From positions 9,947,501 to 10,011,500 of the forward strand of contig NC_090796.1 in assembly GCF_040054535.1 (NCBI RefSeq): a stretch of DNA of 64,000 nucleotides. The letters are read 5' to 3'. This document shows, piece after piece, positions 1 through 13,300 of the stretch (positions within the stretch are counted from its first letter, which is position 1; each line of letters opens with the position of its first letter). The stretch is from Antennarius striatus (lineage: Eukaryota; Chordata; Actinopteri; Lophiiformes; Antennariidae). The translations under genes and the position numbers were made by a program. The notes beneath the pieces were generated by a model, which did not search any database, was not told where the DNA came from, and saw only the letters and a program-made list of their open reading frames with translations.

Positions 1-19
1 TAAACGGGTCCACTGTGCT

Positions 20-379
20 TCAGCTGTCTGAAACATCAACACTTACACCAACACAAGTGCAGAGCTTCAGGTAAAAGCCCTCACATAACACACTCCAGGC
101 ACACGACATGTATTGATAGTCCAAACATATCCACGACGAGCCATCAGCCATGTCTGAACCAGAAACTATCAGTGGCCCAGAGCCTGGAGCCTGTGGGCGG
201 CGACGCAGAACAAGTGACATGTTTACCTTATAGACACAAAGTATCACCTGGATGTCACCTCTCACTTCATTCTGATCCATATCCAGAGCAGCAAAACCAG
301 GTAGCAACAGGGATAGAAACAACAACTGACCCTTGTGATACTCTAGACGGGTCTGGTATAAAAATAGTACCTCAATCAT
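20..379 (-). other. Unassigned minus-strand open frame, possible receptor exons
   Basis: A 119-codon open frame runs leftward. It holds a hydrophobic stretch (LLFLSLLLPGFAALD) followed further on by ICLDYQYMSCAW, which is loosely like the C-x-W start of a type I cytokine receptor domain. Possible splice sites are present on the minus strand: an acceptor before ACCCGTC near 350, a donor TATAAG|GTAAAC near 229, and an acceptor CCCACAG before GCTCCGG near 195. The cysteine spacing is shorter than usual and no further domain is visible before the window edge. It could be chance or a decayed fragment. Confidence 0.15.
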
Positions 380-777
380 GTGTTTTTGTGGTGTAGTGAA
401 ATATAAAGATGATGTTATCTGATCCTGTCATGAGAAGAGGACCAAAAGATAAATTACATCTGTATTGTAACAAGTAGTCATTTTTTTAGTGTAGCAGCAC
501 TTTTCTGCTTTACTTCTCCACTGCATTACATATTTGCTTATGTAATAAAATTAACTTTTTATTTATGTTTTAAGTAATGATGTCGTATTCTTCTCTCATG
601 ACATCTGATTGTTTAGATAAATTAATCAAAATGAATTTATATAACCTATGGAGTGACAAAGTGCTTTCCAATAAAAAACATGAGACTAAAACAAACAATA
701 AATTAAAAACAACGACATGACATGACGTAGGGACAGCTGTAGGGACATATTTATCGCAAAATAAATATCACACAACT

Positions 778-895
778 AATATATGTTTGGCCCGCCTCAC
801 GCCCTAAGACAGCTGGGATAGGTTTCAGCTCCCCGTGACCCGCTACGGTGGATAAAGCGGTTCGGAAAATGTATGAATGAATGAATAAGATATGG
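778..895 (-). repeat. Dispersed fish repeat tail with GAATG run
   Basis: The segment has the common teleost pattern 'cctaagacagctgggataggtttcagctcc', 'ccgtgacccgctacggtggataaagcggtt', then an AATGAATGAATGAATAA tail. Related copies occur near 4017-4110 and 61702-61915. It is a short interspersed or LINE 3'-end copy; I do not name the family. Confidence 0.55.
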
Positions 896-1303
896 ACCTC
901 TCATTGAATCTTGTACAGTAGAACTGTACAGCAGTAATACTAACAGTCACCAGACTAGGTCGCCTCTGAAAAAACACTGACTCACTCATAAGTATTGCAA
1001 AACTTTGTAAACATCCCCAAAAGTTCAGCTGAAGCTAATATGAATCCTTATAGTCATTTATCTCCAAATTCAGCATGGAGTGCAAATAGAATATATTTCT
1101 ATACTTCACTCAGTAACTTCCACCGTCAGGTAGGAAACAGCAGCCGTTAACCACATACTTAAGTTGTACTTGTGGGTGGTGCGAGCTTGATTCATCCACC
1201 TGCTCCGTCCAGATTCTAACTCTGTGCCTCAAGGACAGAAGTATGATTATGCCTGTGTCTCACGTTCATGTCCATATATTTGCTTTTTTCTCTTTGCCTC
1301 CAG

Positions 1304-4300
1304 ACGGACGTGGACCTGAAGGAGATAATGAAGGACCAGAAGGAGGAGAAATCCTGGAAGGAGACGGGTCGATGGGAGGGTCACGAGGAGAGGTTTGACC
1401 CTCAGGCTGGGGTGTGGGGGTCCTCACACATCTCCTACCTCACCTTCAAGAGCCTCATCCAGCTGCGGCGCAGCATGAATACAGGTTTGTGAGGAATATT
1501 GATCAAATCATTGTCAGCACATTAGATTAATTATTTGTACTTTGATTGCATTTCATGTTGTAGTTCTACTCTAGAGGAAAAATGGAACTTATACTCCACT
1601 TTACAAATACCAAACAACAGATTAAGTTCCTTGTTATTTTACTTTTTTATTTACAATTATTGAAAGCACAATAAATAAATACGAGGGGTATTGAAACAAA
1701 TTAATATAATTGATTTGATAAAATGCCATTCGCCTTTACCAATTACCAGCATATAAGTGATGCCTAAACTTTGTAGCTTTTATATTCCAATAATATCATT
1801 CAAACTATGTATTTACCTCTTTCCCCACAAACCAGAACCACAAACTCACTCTCTTTTCTAAATCTTTTTCCACAATAGGTGTGACAATTTTTGACCTTGG
1901 AGAGCGGACCTTGGCAAGCATGGCGGAGAAGATTGTCAATGAAATGGTTAACAAAAAGGAGATCAGACCTGAGGACCGAGAGGGCGTGCTCAAATCTCTC
2001 CTTCAAAACCGCAGGTATCTTCTGAGACATCACCAAACACTGACTCAAACATAAATGACCTACATTTAGGCTTTCAGCTGATGCTGTTATCCAAAGCTGC
2101 AAATGACACTGGTAGATTTCAGTGTCTTTCTAAGAGAAAGCTAAACAGAACATAAAGCATCAAACCTGTCATTATGAAACACCGTCTCAGACCACCAAGT
2201 CACTCTGCCTGTCTGCTGAGGTCTTTATTAGAGGTGAACACTGTCATGTAGTGAACTCAGTTTTCTCTAGAAGGACATACAGTCCCTAGATTTTCATATG
2301 ATTGTTCCATAAGCCAAGAAAAAAATTAGCAGCACATTTGTTTTGCTAGGGTCCATTTTAATTGCATATGCTATTTTTACCTAGATTTTTTGGTTTGGAA
2401 GCATCTTTTAATTTTTAAATGGGGTAGTCAAAAGCCACCCAGGAAAATCAAATCAGTTGAACATATTCCTACTGATAGAGCATTTAACTGGGCTTGCACT
2501 AGGAGGTAGTATGATTAAGCCACTGTGGCTCAGTGTAAAAGAATTGAGTAAGCCATAAAAGCCACATTCTGTGTCCAAGACAGCGGCTTGCTATAATAGC
2601 AAGTAAAACTTACAAGTAAACATTGAATAATACCAAGAATAAAATTTAGTAAAATCAAAGTGTCTAAGTCAAAGTTAAAATGTTGTGTAGTCCAAGTAAA
2701 ACTTACAAGTAAACATTGAGTAATGTTTTGAATGACTGTATCTTCACATAGTGAATGCAAGTTTTCAATTGTTGGGGGGTGTAAAACCACACTCGTCGTA
2801 GGGGTGTGTGTGGGTGTCCCCCCACATGGGGGATCCAGGGGGGCCTCCCACGGGAAATTTTTTAGAAAATGGGGTTGTCTTCCTGCATTCTGGTGCATTC
2901 TGAGGGCAAAATCTTCTGTTCATTTTATCTACAAAAATACACTAAAGTCAACAGTTCAAGCTTAACTATCTTTATTTCTGTCCTACTTTATACAGGTAGA
3001 AATGTGAGATTCAACAATTGAAAACTTGCATTCACTATGTGAAGATACAGTCATACAAAATGCTACTCAATGTTTACTTGTAAGTTTTACTTGGACTAGA
3101 AGACATTTTACTTAGACAACACCATTGGTATGCCATACTTTAGTTGTTTTTTTTAAATTCGATAATATGATTTTTCATTTCAATTTAAAAAGGCATGAAA
3201 AATAGCAAGCGAGGTGAATACACATTTACATGCATTGCTGGTTATTGCTGCCAGTCATAGAGATCAAAAGTCTAAGACAACAAAAAAGTATTGATAATAT
3301 CTTTCATTTACCTTTTGAACGGTCTGTCACCACTCCTACCCCCTCGCAGCATTCACCATTTGTTGTTCAATTAGAATTTTAATGCAAAATCCACTATAAA
3401 ACCCTCTTTTCTCATTTTCCTTCAATGGATCGTCCTCGCCTTGTTGTACACCAACTCGCGGGTTTAGCTTGTAAAAAAGAATCCTGTATTTTTTTAGTGC
3501 TGTCAGGCGATTAAAAAAAATTAATCTAATTACAGGATTTGTAATTACCTGTAATGTAATTAATCACATTTTTATCTCATACCTGCTAAAGGCCCCCAAA
3601 TAAAGAATTTGAATTGTAGGACACAAAATTGTAGTGCATGACTAATCAATAGAATAGATGAAGACAAGATTTGAAATCCACATTTTTATTGGTTAAGTGT
3701 GCTTTATAAATGAAATTCAAAAGAAAAAAGGCCAAGCACATCAGCAAACCAATTAGGCCAGGTGCATTTCTCAAAAATGCAACACAAATACAGTTATATA
3801 AAATAACTAAAATTCAGAAATAAAATAAGGCTGAGTCTCAGATAGGCACATAAGCAGACTCTCAATCAAAATGATATACTAAAGCTGACTCAATACAGCA
3901 ATTCAAAATGAATAGTATAACATGTCTCTAAATAAGGCAACTAAATAGCGAGATGCCAACAGGCTTTTCATTTAAAAAGGGTAAGCTAATGTTCAACTCT
4001 GTGTCCTTGACATGTCCATCCATCCATTTTCATGTACCGCCGCTGTATCCGCCGAAGCGGGTCACTGGGAGCTGGAGCCTATCCCAGGAATACCTTAGGT
4101 CGTAAGGTATTCCTTTGGTGCTTAACCATATCACAAATGTGTCCTGCTGCACCATCCACACTCCAAGCAGCACCACTAAAAAGCCCACAATCCAGTTTAC
4201 AAAGATATTTACAGACCCATCAGGGAAATATGATTGTGATGCTCTGTGGCAGATTTGAATACAAAAGCATGGCACAAAAACAGATGAAGAAAGTTCATTT

Positions 4301-7300
4301 TACTTAGCTTTTAGATAACAGGCAGAGATTAAAAACATAACAGTCAGTAAGACTAGCAAATGAAGGAACAGGAAATCAAAATTCTGAGTCTGCATAATAA
4401 GGTAGAAGTACAAACAGGCAGGTCAGGTGTAACATAATTCAGAAATACTCAGAGGTCAAGCAGACCATTGGACAACCTGGCAAGGAGTGAATGAAACTGG
4501 GTTGGTATTCAGTCAATAATGAGAGACTAATAAGGGGAGGCAGTGAGACGGGAAAATCTGGTGAAGAGAATGAGCTGATGCAAGCATGAGCGGTAGGCTC
4601 TGAAGTGGCAGGGCAGTTAGGGATAAGGCATAAAGACAAATGGAAATAACTGTTATATATAGCTAGCTACTGTGTATTGGGGTTGTGATATGGATTGTTG
4701 ATGATATAAAAGTAACAAAAATGTCAAAGTGACCATGGAAATTTGACAAATCTATGTTTGCTGTTCATATCCCTGGCTCAGAAAATCAGTATGCAAAGGT
4801 TGAATAAAACATTTTTCGTTAGTGTTGGTCTAGAGTAGAGTAGAGTAGATTATAACTTTATTTATCCCTTAAGGAGGTTCCGTCAGGGAAATTAATTTCT
4901 CCATCGCACACAAGTACACAAAACACAGAAAAAGCACACAGAAAGCACCTGCACATAGAAAGTAGTACCACACCAAATAGAACAATTAATAAATAACCCA
5001 TCAAGAATATACAAATAGAAAATCCTAAATAGATATAGAAATAAAAAATAAATAAATAAACAGGCCTAGTTAAGTATGGGTATAGTGAAATGTCTATAGT
5101 GTTTGCATTGTTTTTGCTGTATTGTTTGTGTCATCCCTCAGCTCTCGTGTGGACTTTCTTCTTCTTCATCTCCCCCAGAGAGGAGTTGAGCAGTTTCATG
5201 GCTCGGGGAATGAACAAGTTCTTAAGTCTGTTTGTCCAGCATGTTGGGAGGCGCAGCCTCTGTCTGGTCAGGTTTCTCAGGTTTTTCTGGTTGTTGGCAA
5301 CGGTGTGCAGAGGGTGGCTGACATTGTCCATGATGTCCAGCAATTTGTCCAAGGTTCTCTTCTCTTCCACCGTTGCCAGAGGGTCCAGCTTCATCCCGAC
5401 AAACGAGTTGGCCCGCCTGATCAGCTTCTCCAGACTAGAGAGATCCGCCTTAGTCACGCTCCCTCCCCAACACACCACAGCGAACGACAGGACGCTGGCG
5501 ACCACAGACTGACAGAACATCCAAAAGAACTTCCTGCAGATGTTGAATGCCCTCAGCCTCCTCAGAAAGTGCATCCTGCTCTGTGCTTTCTTGTACAGCT
5601 GCCTCGTGTTGCTGGTCCAGTCCAGCTTGTTGTCTAGCCACAGCCCAAGATATTTATATGTCTGCACAATCTCCACCTCCTCCGTTCTTATCATAACTGG
5701 TCTAGGTTGGGGTCTGTCCCTCCTGAAGTCAATGACCAGCTCTTTAGTTTTGGAGGTATTGAGCTGCAGGCTGTTGCTGTGACACCAGTCAACAAAGTCC
5801 TTCACCAGGCATCTATACTCCCCCTCCTCATTGTCCCTGATACATCCCACGATAGCTGTGTCATCTGCGTACTTCTGGATGTGACAGTTCTGAGTTGTAG
5901 CAGAAGTCTGCCGTGTACAGGGAGAAGAGGATTGGGGACAAGATAGTCCCCTGTGGAGCACCGATGCAGCTGACCACAGTATCAAACGTGGCGTCCTTTA
6001 GCCTGACGAACTGTGGTCTGTCGGTGAGGTAGTCTTGGATCCAAGCAACCAAGCCGGGGTCCACTCGCATTTGTAGGAGTGTTTCCTGTAGGATACAGGG
6101 CTGGATGGTGTTAAAGGTACTTGAAAAATCCAGAAAAAGGATCCTCACAGTGTCGCTTTCCTTGTCCAGATGCGAATGGGCTCGGTGTAGCATGTGGAGG
6201 ATGGCGTCTTCCACGCTGACCTTGTCCCGGTAGGCAAACTGTAAAGAGCCCTCAGCATGTTTCACCTGGGGCCTGAGGAGATTGAGGAAAAGCCGCTCCA
6301 GAGTCTTCATCAGATGCGATGTGAGCGCCACCGGTCGGAAGTCGTTCAGCTCGCTGGGCCGGTTCTTTTTGGGAACTGGAACGATGCACGACGTCTTCCA
6401 GAGGGTGAGCACCTTCCTGAGACGCAGGCTCAGGTTGAAGACCCGTTGTAGCGGATCCCCGAGTTTAGCGGCGTAGGCCTTGAGTAGATGGGGGCTCACC
6501 CCATCCGGTCCTGCTGCTTTTCGGGGCCGAAGCTTCCTCAGTTCTCCTATTACCTGGTCCGTCGTGAATATGGGAGGAGACTGTGATGGTGATGGGACCT
6601 GGGGGGTGGGGGGAAGGTGTGACAGAGAGGAGGGCTTGCAGGTGAGAGAGTGGGGAAGGGAGGAGAGGGGGGAGCTAGGATAGGTGTAGGTGGGCTTGAG
6701 GGAGGTAGAATAGGTGGTGGAATGGGGGGAGGAGGATTGCTCGTGGGAAGGGGGGCTGAGGGGGACTGCTCCGTTATAAGACTGCTCCCTTATAAGTCTA
6801 TAAGTTCGATCCACGGTTGTGTTGGTTGGCACATAACTGTATATAATTCATATATAATATGAATCTCAAGACATTGATGACCTCAAGGAGATAAAGATCT
6901 AGAGTTCACATGAGAAGTGAAACCAACACCATGAAACCATCATTATTGCCTCAACCTAAAGAAGAGAGAATCTACAGTGCCTTGCGAAAGTATCGGCCCC
7001 CCAAAAACTTGCTGACATTTTGCCACATTTCAGGCTTCAAACTTAAAGATAACAAACTGAAAATATTTTTCAAGAATCAACAAAATGTGAGACACAATCG
7101 TGAAGTGGAAACAAATTTATTCAACATTTTATATTGTGTTTACAAATAAAAAACTGAAAAGTAGGATGTGCAAATGTGAGACCAAATGACACAGATGCAC
7201 TCTGTTTGTCATTGTTAGTCATTTAGGTCAACACTGGATCATTCAGAAGTCACCTGGGAACTTCTGGAGTTGTTTAGCTGAGCTGAGAGAACAGGAGGCC

Positions 7301-10300
7301 AATACTTTTGCACATCCTACTTTTCAGTTTTTTATTTGCAAACACAATATAAAATCTTGAAAAAATATATTTCCACTTCACGGTTGTGTCTCACATGTTG
7401 TTGATTCCTGAAAATATTTTCAGTTTGTTATCTTTAAGTTTGAAGCCTGAAATGTGGCAAAATGTCAAAAAAGTTCTGGGGGGGGGGGGCAATACTTTCT
7501 CAAGGCACTGTACATTAACGACTGCACTAACTACAAAAATTGATCTACCCAAAGGACAAAACACCCCAACACAATTCAGCAATATTATCCATATAGCCTA
7601 ATGCAGGGAGGAGTGCATGTATCTATATGCAGGTAAAACAAAACTACCACTCTTCACACGGATACCATAACACAATGATTGTGTTCACTGGTGTTTAAAT
7701 ATCTGTGCTGTCCAGTTAAAACTGAAAAATCTGCATGCTTCAGTCAGCCTTCAAAAAATAACTGATACTGCTGAGTTACATCAAAACTCAAATTCATAAC
7801 TTTCATGTCATCGCTGGTCACTGGTGAAATGCTATTTGCAAGTATACTATTGTTAAATGAAGTGCAAAGTCTAACCACCCTCAGGACGCTGCGGTGAAAT
7901 GATGCATAAATAACTTATGAAGCACTTTTATCATCAAAAGCTGACTAAATGGATCCTGGAGATGCCATAAAGATTGTTTTATAAACCATTACAACCCCTG
8001 GCTATATTTGACCATGAAGGATTAAGTGAGTGACAGTCCTGTACTGTTTTGTAAATACCTTGGAAAAAACACCTAACAAAATTGTATCCTACTACAACAC
8101 AAACTGTTCAGATGAGTTCTTTCTCATGTATGAATCATTTTTGTCAAATTAATAAAGCTGTCATGGGAGTGGTTAGGACCCAAATACAGAACACCCAGGG
8201 AGAAGTCCACTTTCATAGCTTTAATCAGCAAAATCCTAATCAGAAGATCAGGCAAGGAACGATCAAACACGCTAAATTCAGGAAACAAGCAAAAATAACA
8301 TGGAAGTCGAAGAAACCTGAAGTGTAGGATGAGTAACTAACAACCTGGCAGCGAACTGAGGTGAGCAGAACATGAGTAGAGTGGAGCCTGAGTGGAGATG
8401 GCTGCAGCAACACAACTGACAGGAATGAGTGGATTGAGTAGGAGTCAATTCCAGATACAGAGGACAGGTGGGAAAACTGGAACTGGGACAATGACAGAAG
8501 CAAATTTCAAAAGTATTTAATCTCATTCATTAATATCTAATTCCCAATGATGTTGAAAGACTTCAAGGAATAAATAATCTATCATTGCTGTCACTAACTC
8601 TTCAGTGTGACACAAAAGCACCCAGTGACATGTCATTTTCTCCCCACAGCCAATCAGATGACCCGGAGAGTCAAGCTTTGACTGAAGGGGTGGACCTGCA
8701 GAAGTTTTCAGTCAAGGAAAGGGTAAAATCATCCATTTATGGATAATTCATGTCGATCTGTCCTTGATCTGATGTCATAACAATGATGAGATCATGACAG
8801 TGATCATGAATTGTCAAATGCTTGGTTGTACAAAGTAAATCGTAAATAGTACATTGTACATGTACAATGGCTCACTTCTGTTAATTCTCTGTTCCCTCAG
8901 ACGGATGAATCCGACCACGTGGAGGCCTCCATGGTGCTCGTGGGTGAGCTAGTGTCTGCATTGTTTGCTTGCATGTTTCCATGTTTTCCTTTGCCTACAT
9001 GTGTGGCCCTATTTAGGAGTTTGACATTTCTGTCTGTTTGAACTAGGAGCTTTGGACTTCCTGGAAAGACCCACTGTTACGTTTGTGCGTCTGAAGGAAC
9101 CTGCGGTGCTTGAGTCTGCATTGGAGTCCCCAATGCCTGTACGCTTTGTCTTTGTTATGGTGGGCCCCACCAAGGCTGACATGAACTACCACGAAACTGG
9201 TCGTGCTATGGCAGCCCTTCTGGCTGATAAAGTGAGTGAACTTTCCTTTTTTTTTTTTTTAACAAACTTGGATACGTATGTGTGAGCAGTGACACAGTAA
9301 CATAACTCATAGCTATTATTTCATATTAAGTCTTTGATGCACAAATCCAAAGTCTCAATTGAGTCCCAAATCCTGTGGAAACTAAAACTGGGTAGCTTTA
9401 ATAAACAAATTAGACCAATTTTAATATTTTGTTAATACGGGATGATGAGTTAAAATGTAGGTGAACTACTGCTGTGTGGTGTAAATTCAGTAAAGATTCT
9501 ATTCCTCCTCCACTATGACCATCCCAGGTATTCAATCAAGCAGCCTTTCAGGCAAAAAGTGCCCGCGAGCTGACGGACGCTGTGGCCGACTTCATGGATT
9601 GCAGCATTGTCATTCCGCCAACTGAAATCCAGAATGAAGCGATGCTCACCCCTATAATCAGCTTCCAGAAGAAACTACTGAAAGACAGGCTTCAATCCTC
9701 CAGTGCACCGCCTTGCCAGGAATCTAGTCCTCGTAGGGGTGAGACTAATTACACCCAACATCACATCCAAAAATTCAATTTTTGGTGGACCTGTTTGTTA
9801 ATGTTGGATTGTAGTATTCAAATGATTTTGTTTTTTTTGTTTGTTTTTTTCTTCCCTAGTTTCCGACTCTGCTGCACCTCCACCTGAAGACCCGTTGTCC
9901 CGGACTGGTCGACCATTTGGCGGTATGATTCGAGACATGAAGAAACGTTACGAGCACTACAAGAGTGACATCACAGATGCTCTTAACGCCCAAGTTCTTG
10001 CTGCTGTTATCTTCATCTACTTTGCCGCCCTATCACCTGCCATCACCTTTGGAGGATTGCTCGGTATGAATGATTAACTGGTCATACATGATAGAGTTAT
10101 TATTAGAGAAAGATTCTATAATAAAAGATTTTTGGGTTTTTTGCTACTACAGCTGACAAGGTGGACAACATGATGGGTGTTCCAGAGCTCCTCATCTCCA
10201 CCAGCATTCAGGGGATCATCTTCTGCTTTATTGCAGCTCAGCCCATCCTAGTGATTGGTTTCTCTGGGCCTCTATTAGTGTTTGAAGAAGCCTTCTTCGC

Positions 10301-13300
10301 TGTAAGTTATACAGAGAATCCTATCCGGATCTCTGATTGAATTTCAGTTTTGCTTGGTATGTCCATGTGATCATACTAAAGTCAACTCATTCTCTTCTTT
10401 TTCATTCAGTTCTGTCAGACTCAGGGCATTGAGTATATTGTAGGGAGAGTGTGGGTTGGATTGTGGCTGGTTATCATCGTTGTGGTGATTGTAGCCTTTG
10501 AGGGCAGCTTCCTGGTGCGTTTCATCTCGCGATTCACCCAGGAAATCTTCTCCATCCTTATTTCCCTCATCTTCATCTATGAAACCTTTGCCAAGCTAGC
10601 AAGGGTAAACCCACCTTCACCTAACTGACATACTTCATCTATCCAAATAGATCAGAAATATGAAATGTTTGTGATTGTACTGAATTTTTTCATATCCAGG
10701 TTATAATCTTTTTTCATCTCTCCTGTTTTCTCATTAGATATTTCAGGCCCACCCACTGATTATGAATTACGATCACGTGAATTCAACTCTAGAAAATCCC
10801 TGGCTCCCAACGGTGCTAGAGGAACTTGTGTATGACAATGCTACTGGCAACGCAACAGTTGTTGTCAACACCATTAAACTGCCTTATCCCAATACTGCCC
10901 TGCTGTCCATGTGCCTCATGTTAGGCTGCTTCTTCATTGCTTTCTTTCTGCGTCAGTTCAAAAATGGCACTTTTCTTCCTGGAAAGGTGAGTTCCTGGAG
11001 ATTATGATGTCCATTCACTGTTTCAGTAAACACTTCTTCACAATTACACATTAACTCAGTGTCTTCATTTATCGGCCATTTTATTCAAAGGTAAAACTCT
11101 TGAATCCTGTTGCTTTGTGTCTCTGTTTACCAGATCAGACGTTTAATTGGGGACTTTGGCGTGCCTATTTCCATTTTCCTCATGATTGTTGTGGATTACA
11201 GCATTAATGATACCTACACACAGGTTAGTTCATGAGTTTCAGTTTCAAAAATCTGGTCATGCAAATTCATGCAAATATTTTTCATTACATTTTAAGGGTC
11301 AAGTGTGCATTTTGGCTTTAATCAACTGTGCCCATTACAGCATAGAAACATGTTTCACTTGCTAATGTTCTTTCAGTGGAAGTGTTAAGAAATAAAATCT
11401 GCAGTCCTGCATACAAATATGTATTCCAAAGTTGAAACAAATCGAGGATTCTGTCCTCCAGTTTTGTCAACTCAGTATCTTTCTTTTTATTAGCTAACTC
11501 TCTTGGGGTTTAACGTACAAACATTACCAAAGGGAATTTATACGTGAAATAAAAGAAATTTGAGTCACTCCTGAAGCTTCACATTATCTCTAGAAGACTA
11601 TACAGTAGAGTGAATATTTCTAGATGGCATGACATGAGATAAGATATTGATTTATTGATCCCTGTGGGGAAACTACATTCGCACACCCTACTAGTGAGGA
11701 GTACTGGGCCACTTCACCTCTATATGGTACTGCCACTTAAAGAGTGGGGGAGATAACAGAGACCAAAAAGAGATTTAGTAAGTCGAAAAAAAATTATCTT
11801 TCAGAAACTGGCGGTTCCCAAAGGTCTGATGGTGTCCAACCCAGCCAAAAGAGGCTGGCTGATCAACCCCTTTGGAGAGCATGAGACTTTCCCTGTGTGG
11901 TTGATGTTTGCATCCTGTGTCCCAGCTTTACTCGTCTTCATTCTGATCTTTCTGGAGTCTCAGATTACAACGTGAGCCAACACCACTCCATGAACTGTCA
12001 AAGTCAGAAAATATATTTCCCAGTTTAATCAAACTTGATTCATATTGCACCTGTTGACAGCCTTATTATCAGCAAACCTGAGCGGAAGATGGTCAAAGGA
12101 TCTGGATTCCACTTTGATTTGCTAATTTTAGTTGCCATGGGAGGATGTAGTGCAATATTTGGTGTGCCGTGGCTCAGTGCTGCCACGGTGCGATCAGTCA
12201 CCCACGCCAATGCCCTCACCGTTATGAGCAAAGGACCAAAGCCTGTCATTGAGAAGGTGATGGAGCAGAGGATCAGTGGCATTTTGGTGGCGTTGCTGGT
12301 TGGTACGTGCTATTTAATGATTCTGTCTTATGTCACCTCACTGCATGTCATGAAATATAAAGTTGTATCCTCATCATGCAACTCCTCATCTGCATCAAGG
12401 TGTGTCCATTTTGATGGAGCCCATTCTTAAGTTGATTCCCATGTCGGCCTTGTTTGGAATATTTCTTTACATGGGAGTCACCTCACTCAATGGCATCCAG
12501 CTGTGGGATCGCATTCTGCTTCTGTTCATCCCAAAGAAATACCATCCTGACGAACCCTATGCCACCAGAGTAAGACTCTCAGGATTGTGTGATAAACAAA
12601 ACAACATATGTAACTTCATCAATTACTCTTTATCAATTATAATACCTTTTCACTTAATAGCATAATATAGTAATATAATATAATATAGTAATATTATTAT
12701 TATTAATAATAATATTAGTAATAAAAATAATAATAATATAATAATCTTGATTGACTCTATGATGCATTATGCAATATCTTTAATTAATATTAGATATTGA
12801 AGTGCATATGAGTTAGCATATGCACTTCATATGCTAACTCATATGAAGTGCAAATGTCACACTTCCTTTAGAAGCTTTTCAAAGCAATGTGGTTGACAGT
12901 GAGATTACAAATTCTTGTTTCGAGCGGTGGTCACTAAAATAATCAGAATCAAAGTGCTGCTATCGTCAATGTAATTATACAACTAATATATTCCTATGTT
13001 CAATTCAGGTGTCCACAGCGCGAATGCACTTCTTCACGATCATCCAGATAGTGTGCCTAGTCATTCTGTGGATTGTAAAATCCAGTCCAGCATCCCTAGC
13101 CCTTCCCTTCATCCTCATCCTCACCATCCCTCTACGCATGCTTATGACTGGGCGTGTTTTCACTCGCCTGGAAATGAAATGTGTGAGTGGTTAACTGACA
13201 GCATTTCGACATTTTACTTTTATGAATATACAGATGGCAGTGTGTGTGTGTTTGCCCTAATTTTCTTCTATCGGTTTCAGTTGGATTCTGATGACGCCAA

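Noticed and set aside
148-231. Start codon giving MSEPETISGPEPGACGRRRR as a possible slc4a1 first exon
   Set aside because: The frame stops after 27 codons, no donor joins it in phase to the exon at 1304, and it does not resemble the acidic N-terminus of band 3.
5090-6862. Several plus-strand open frames of 60-170 codons
   Set aside because: They are antisense shadows of the LINE reverse transcriptase read on the minus strand.
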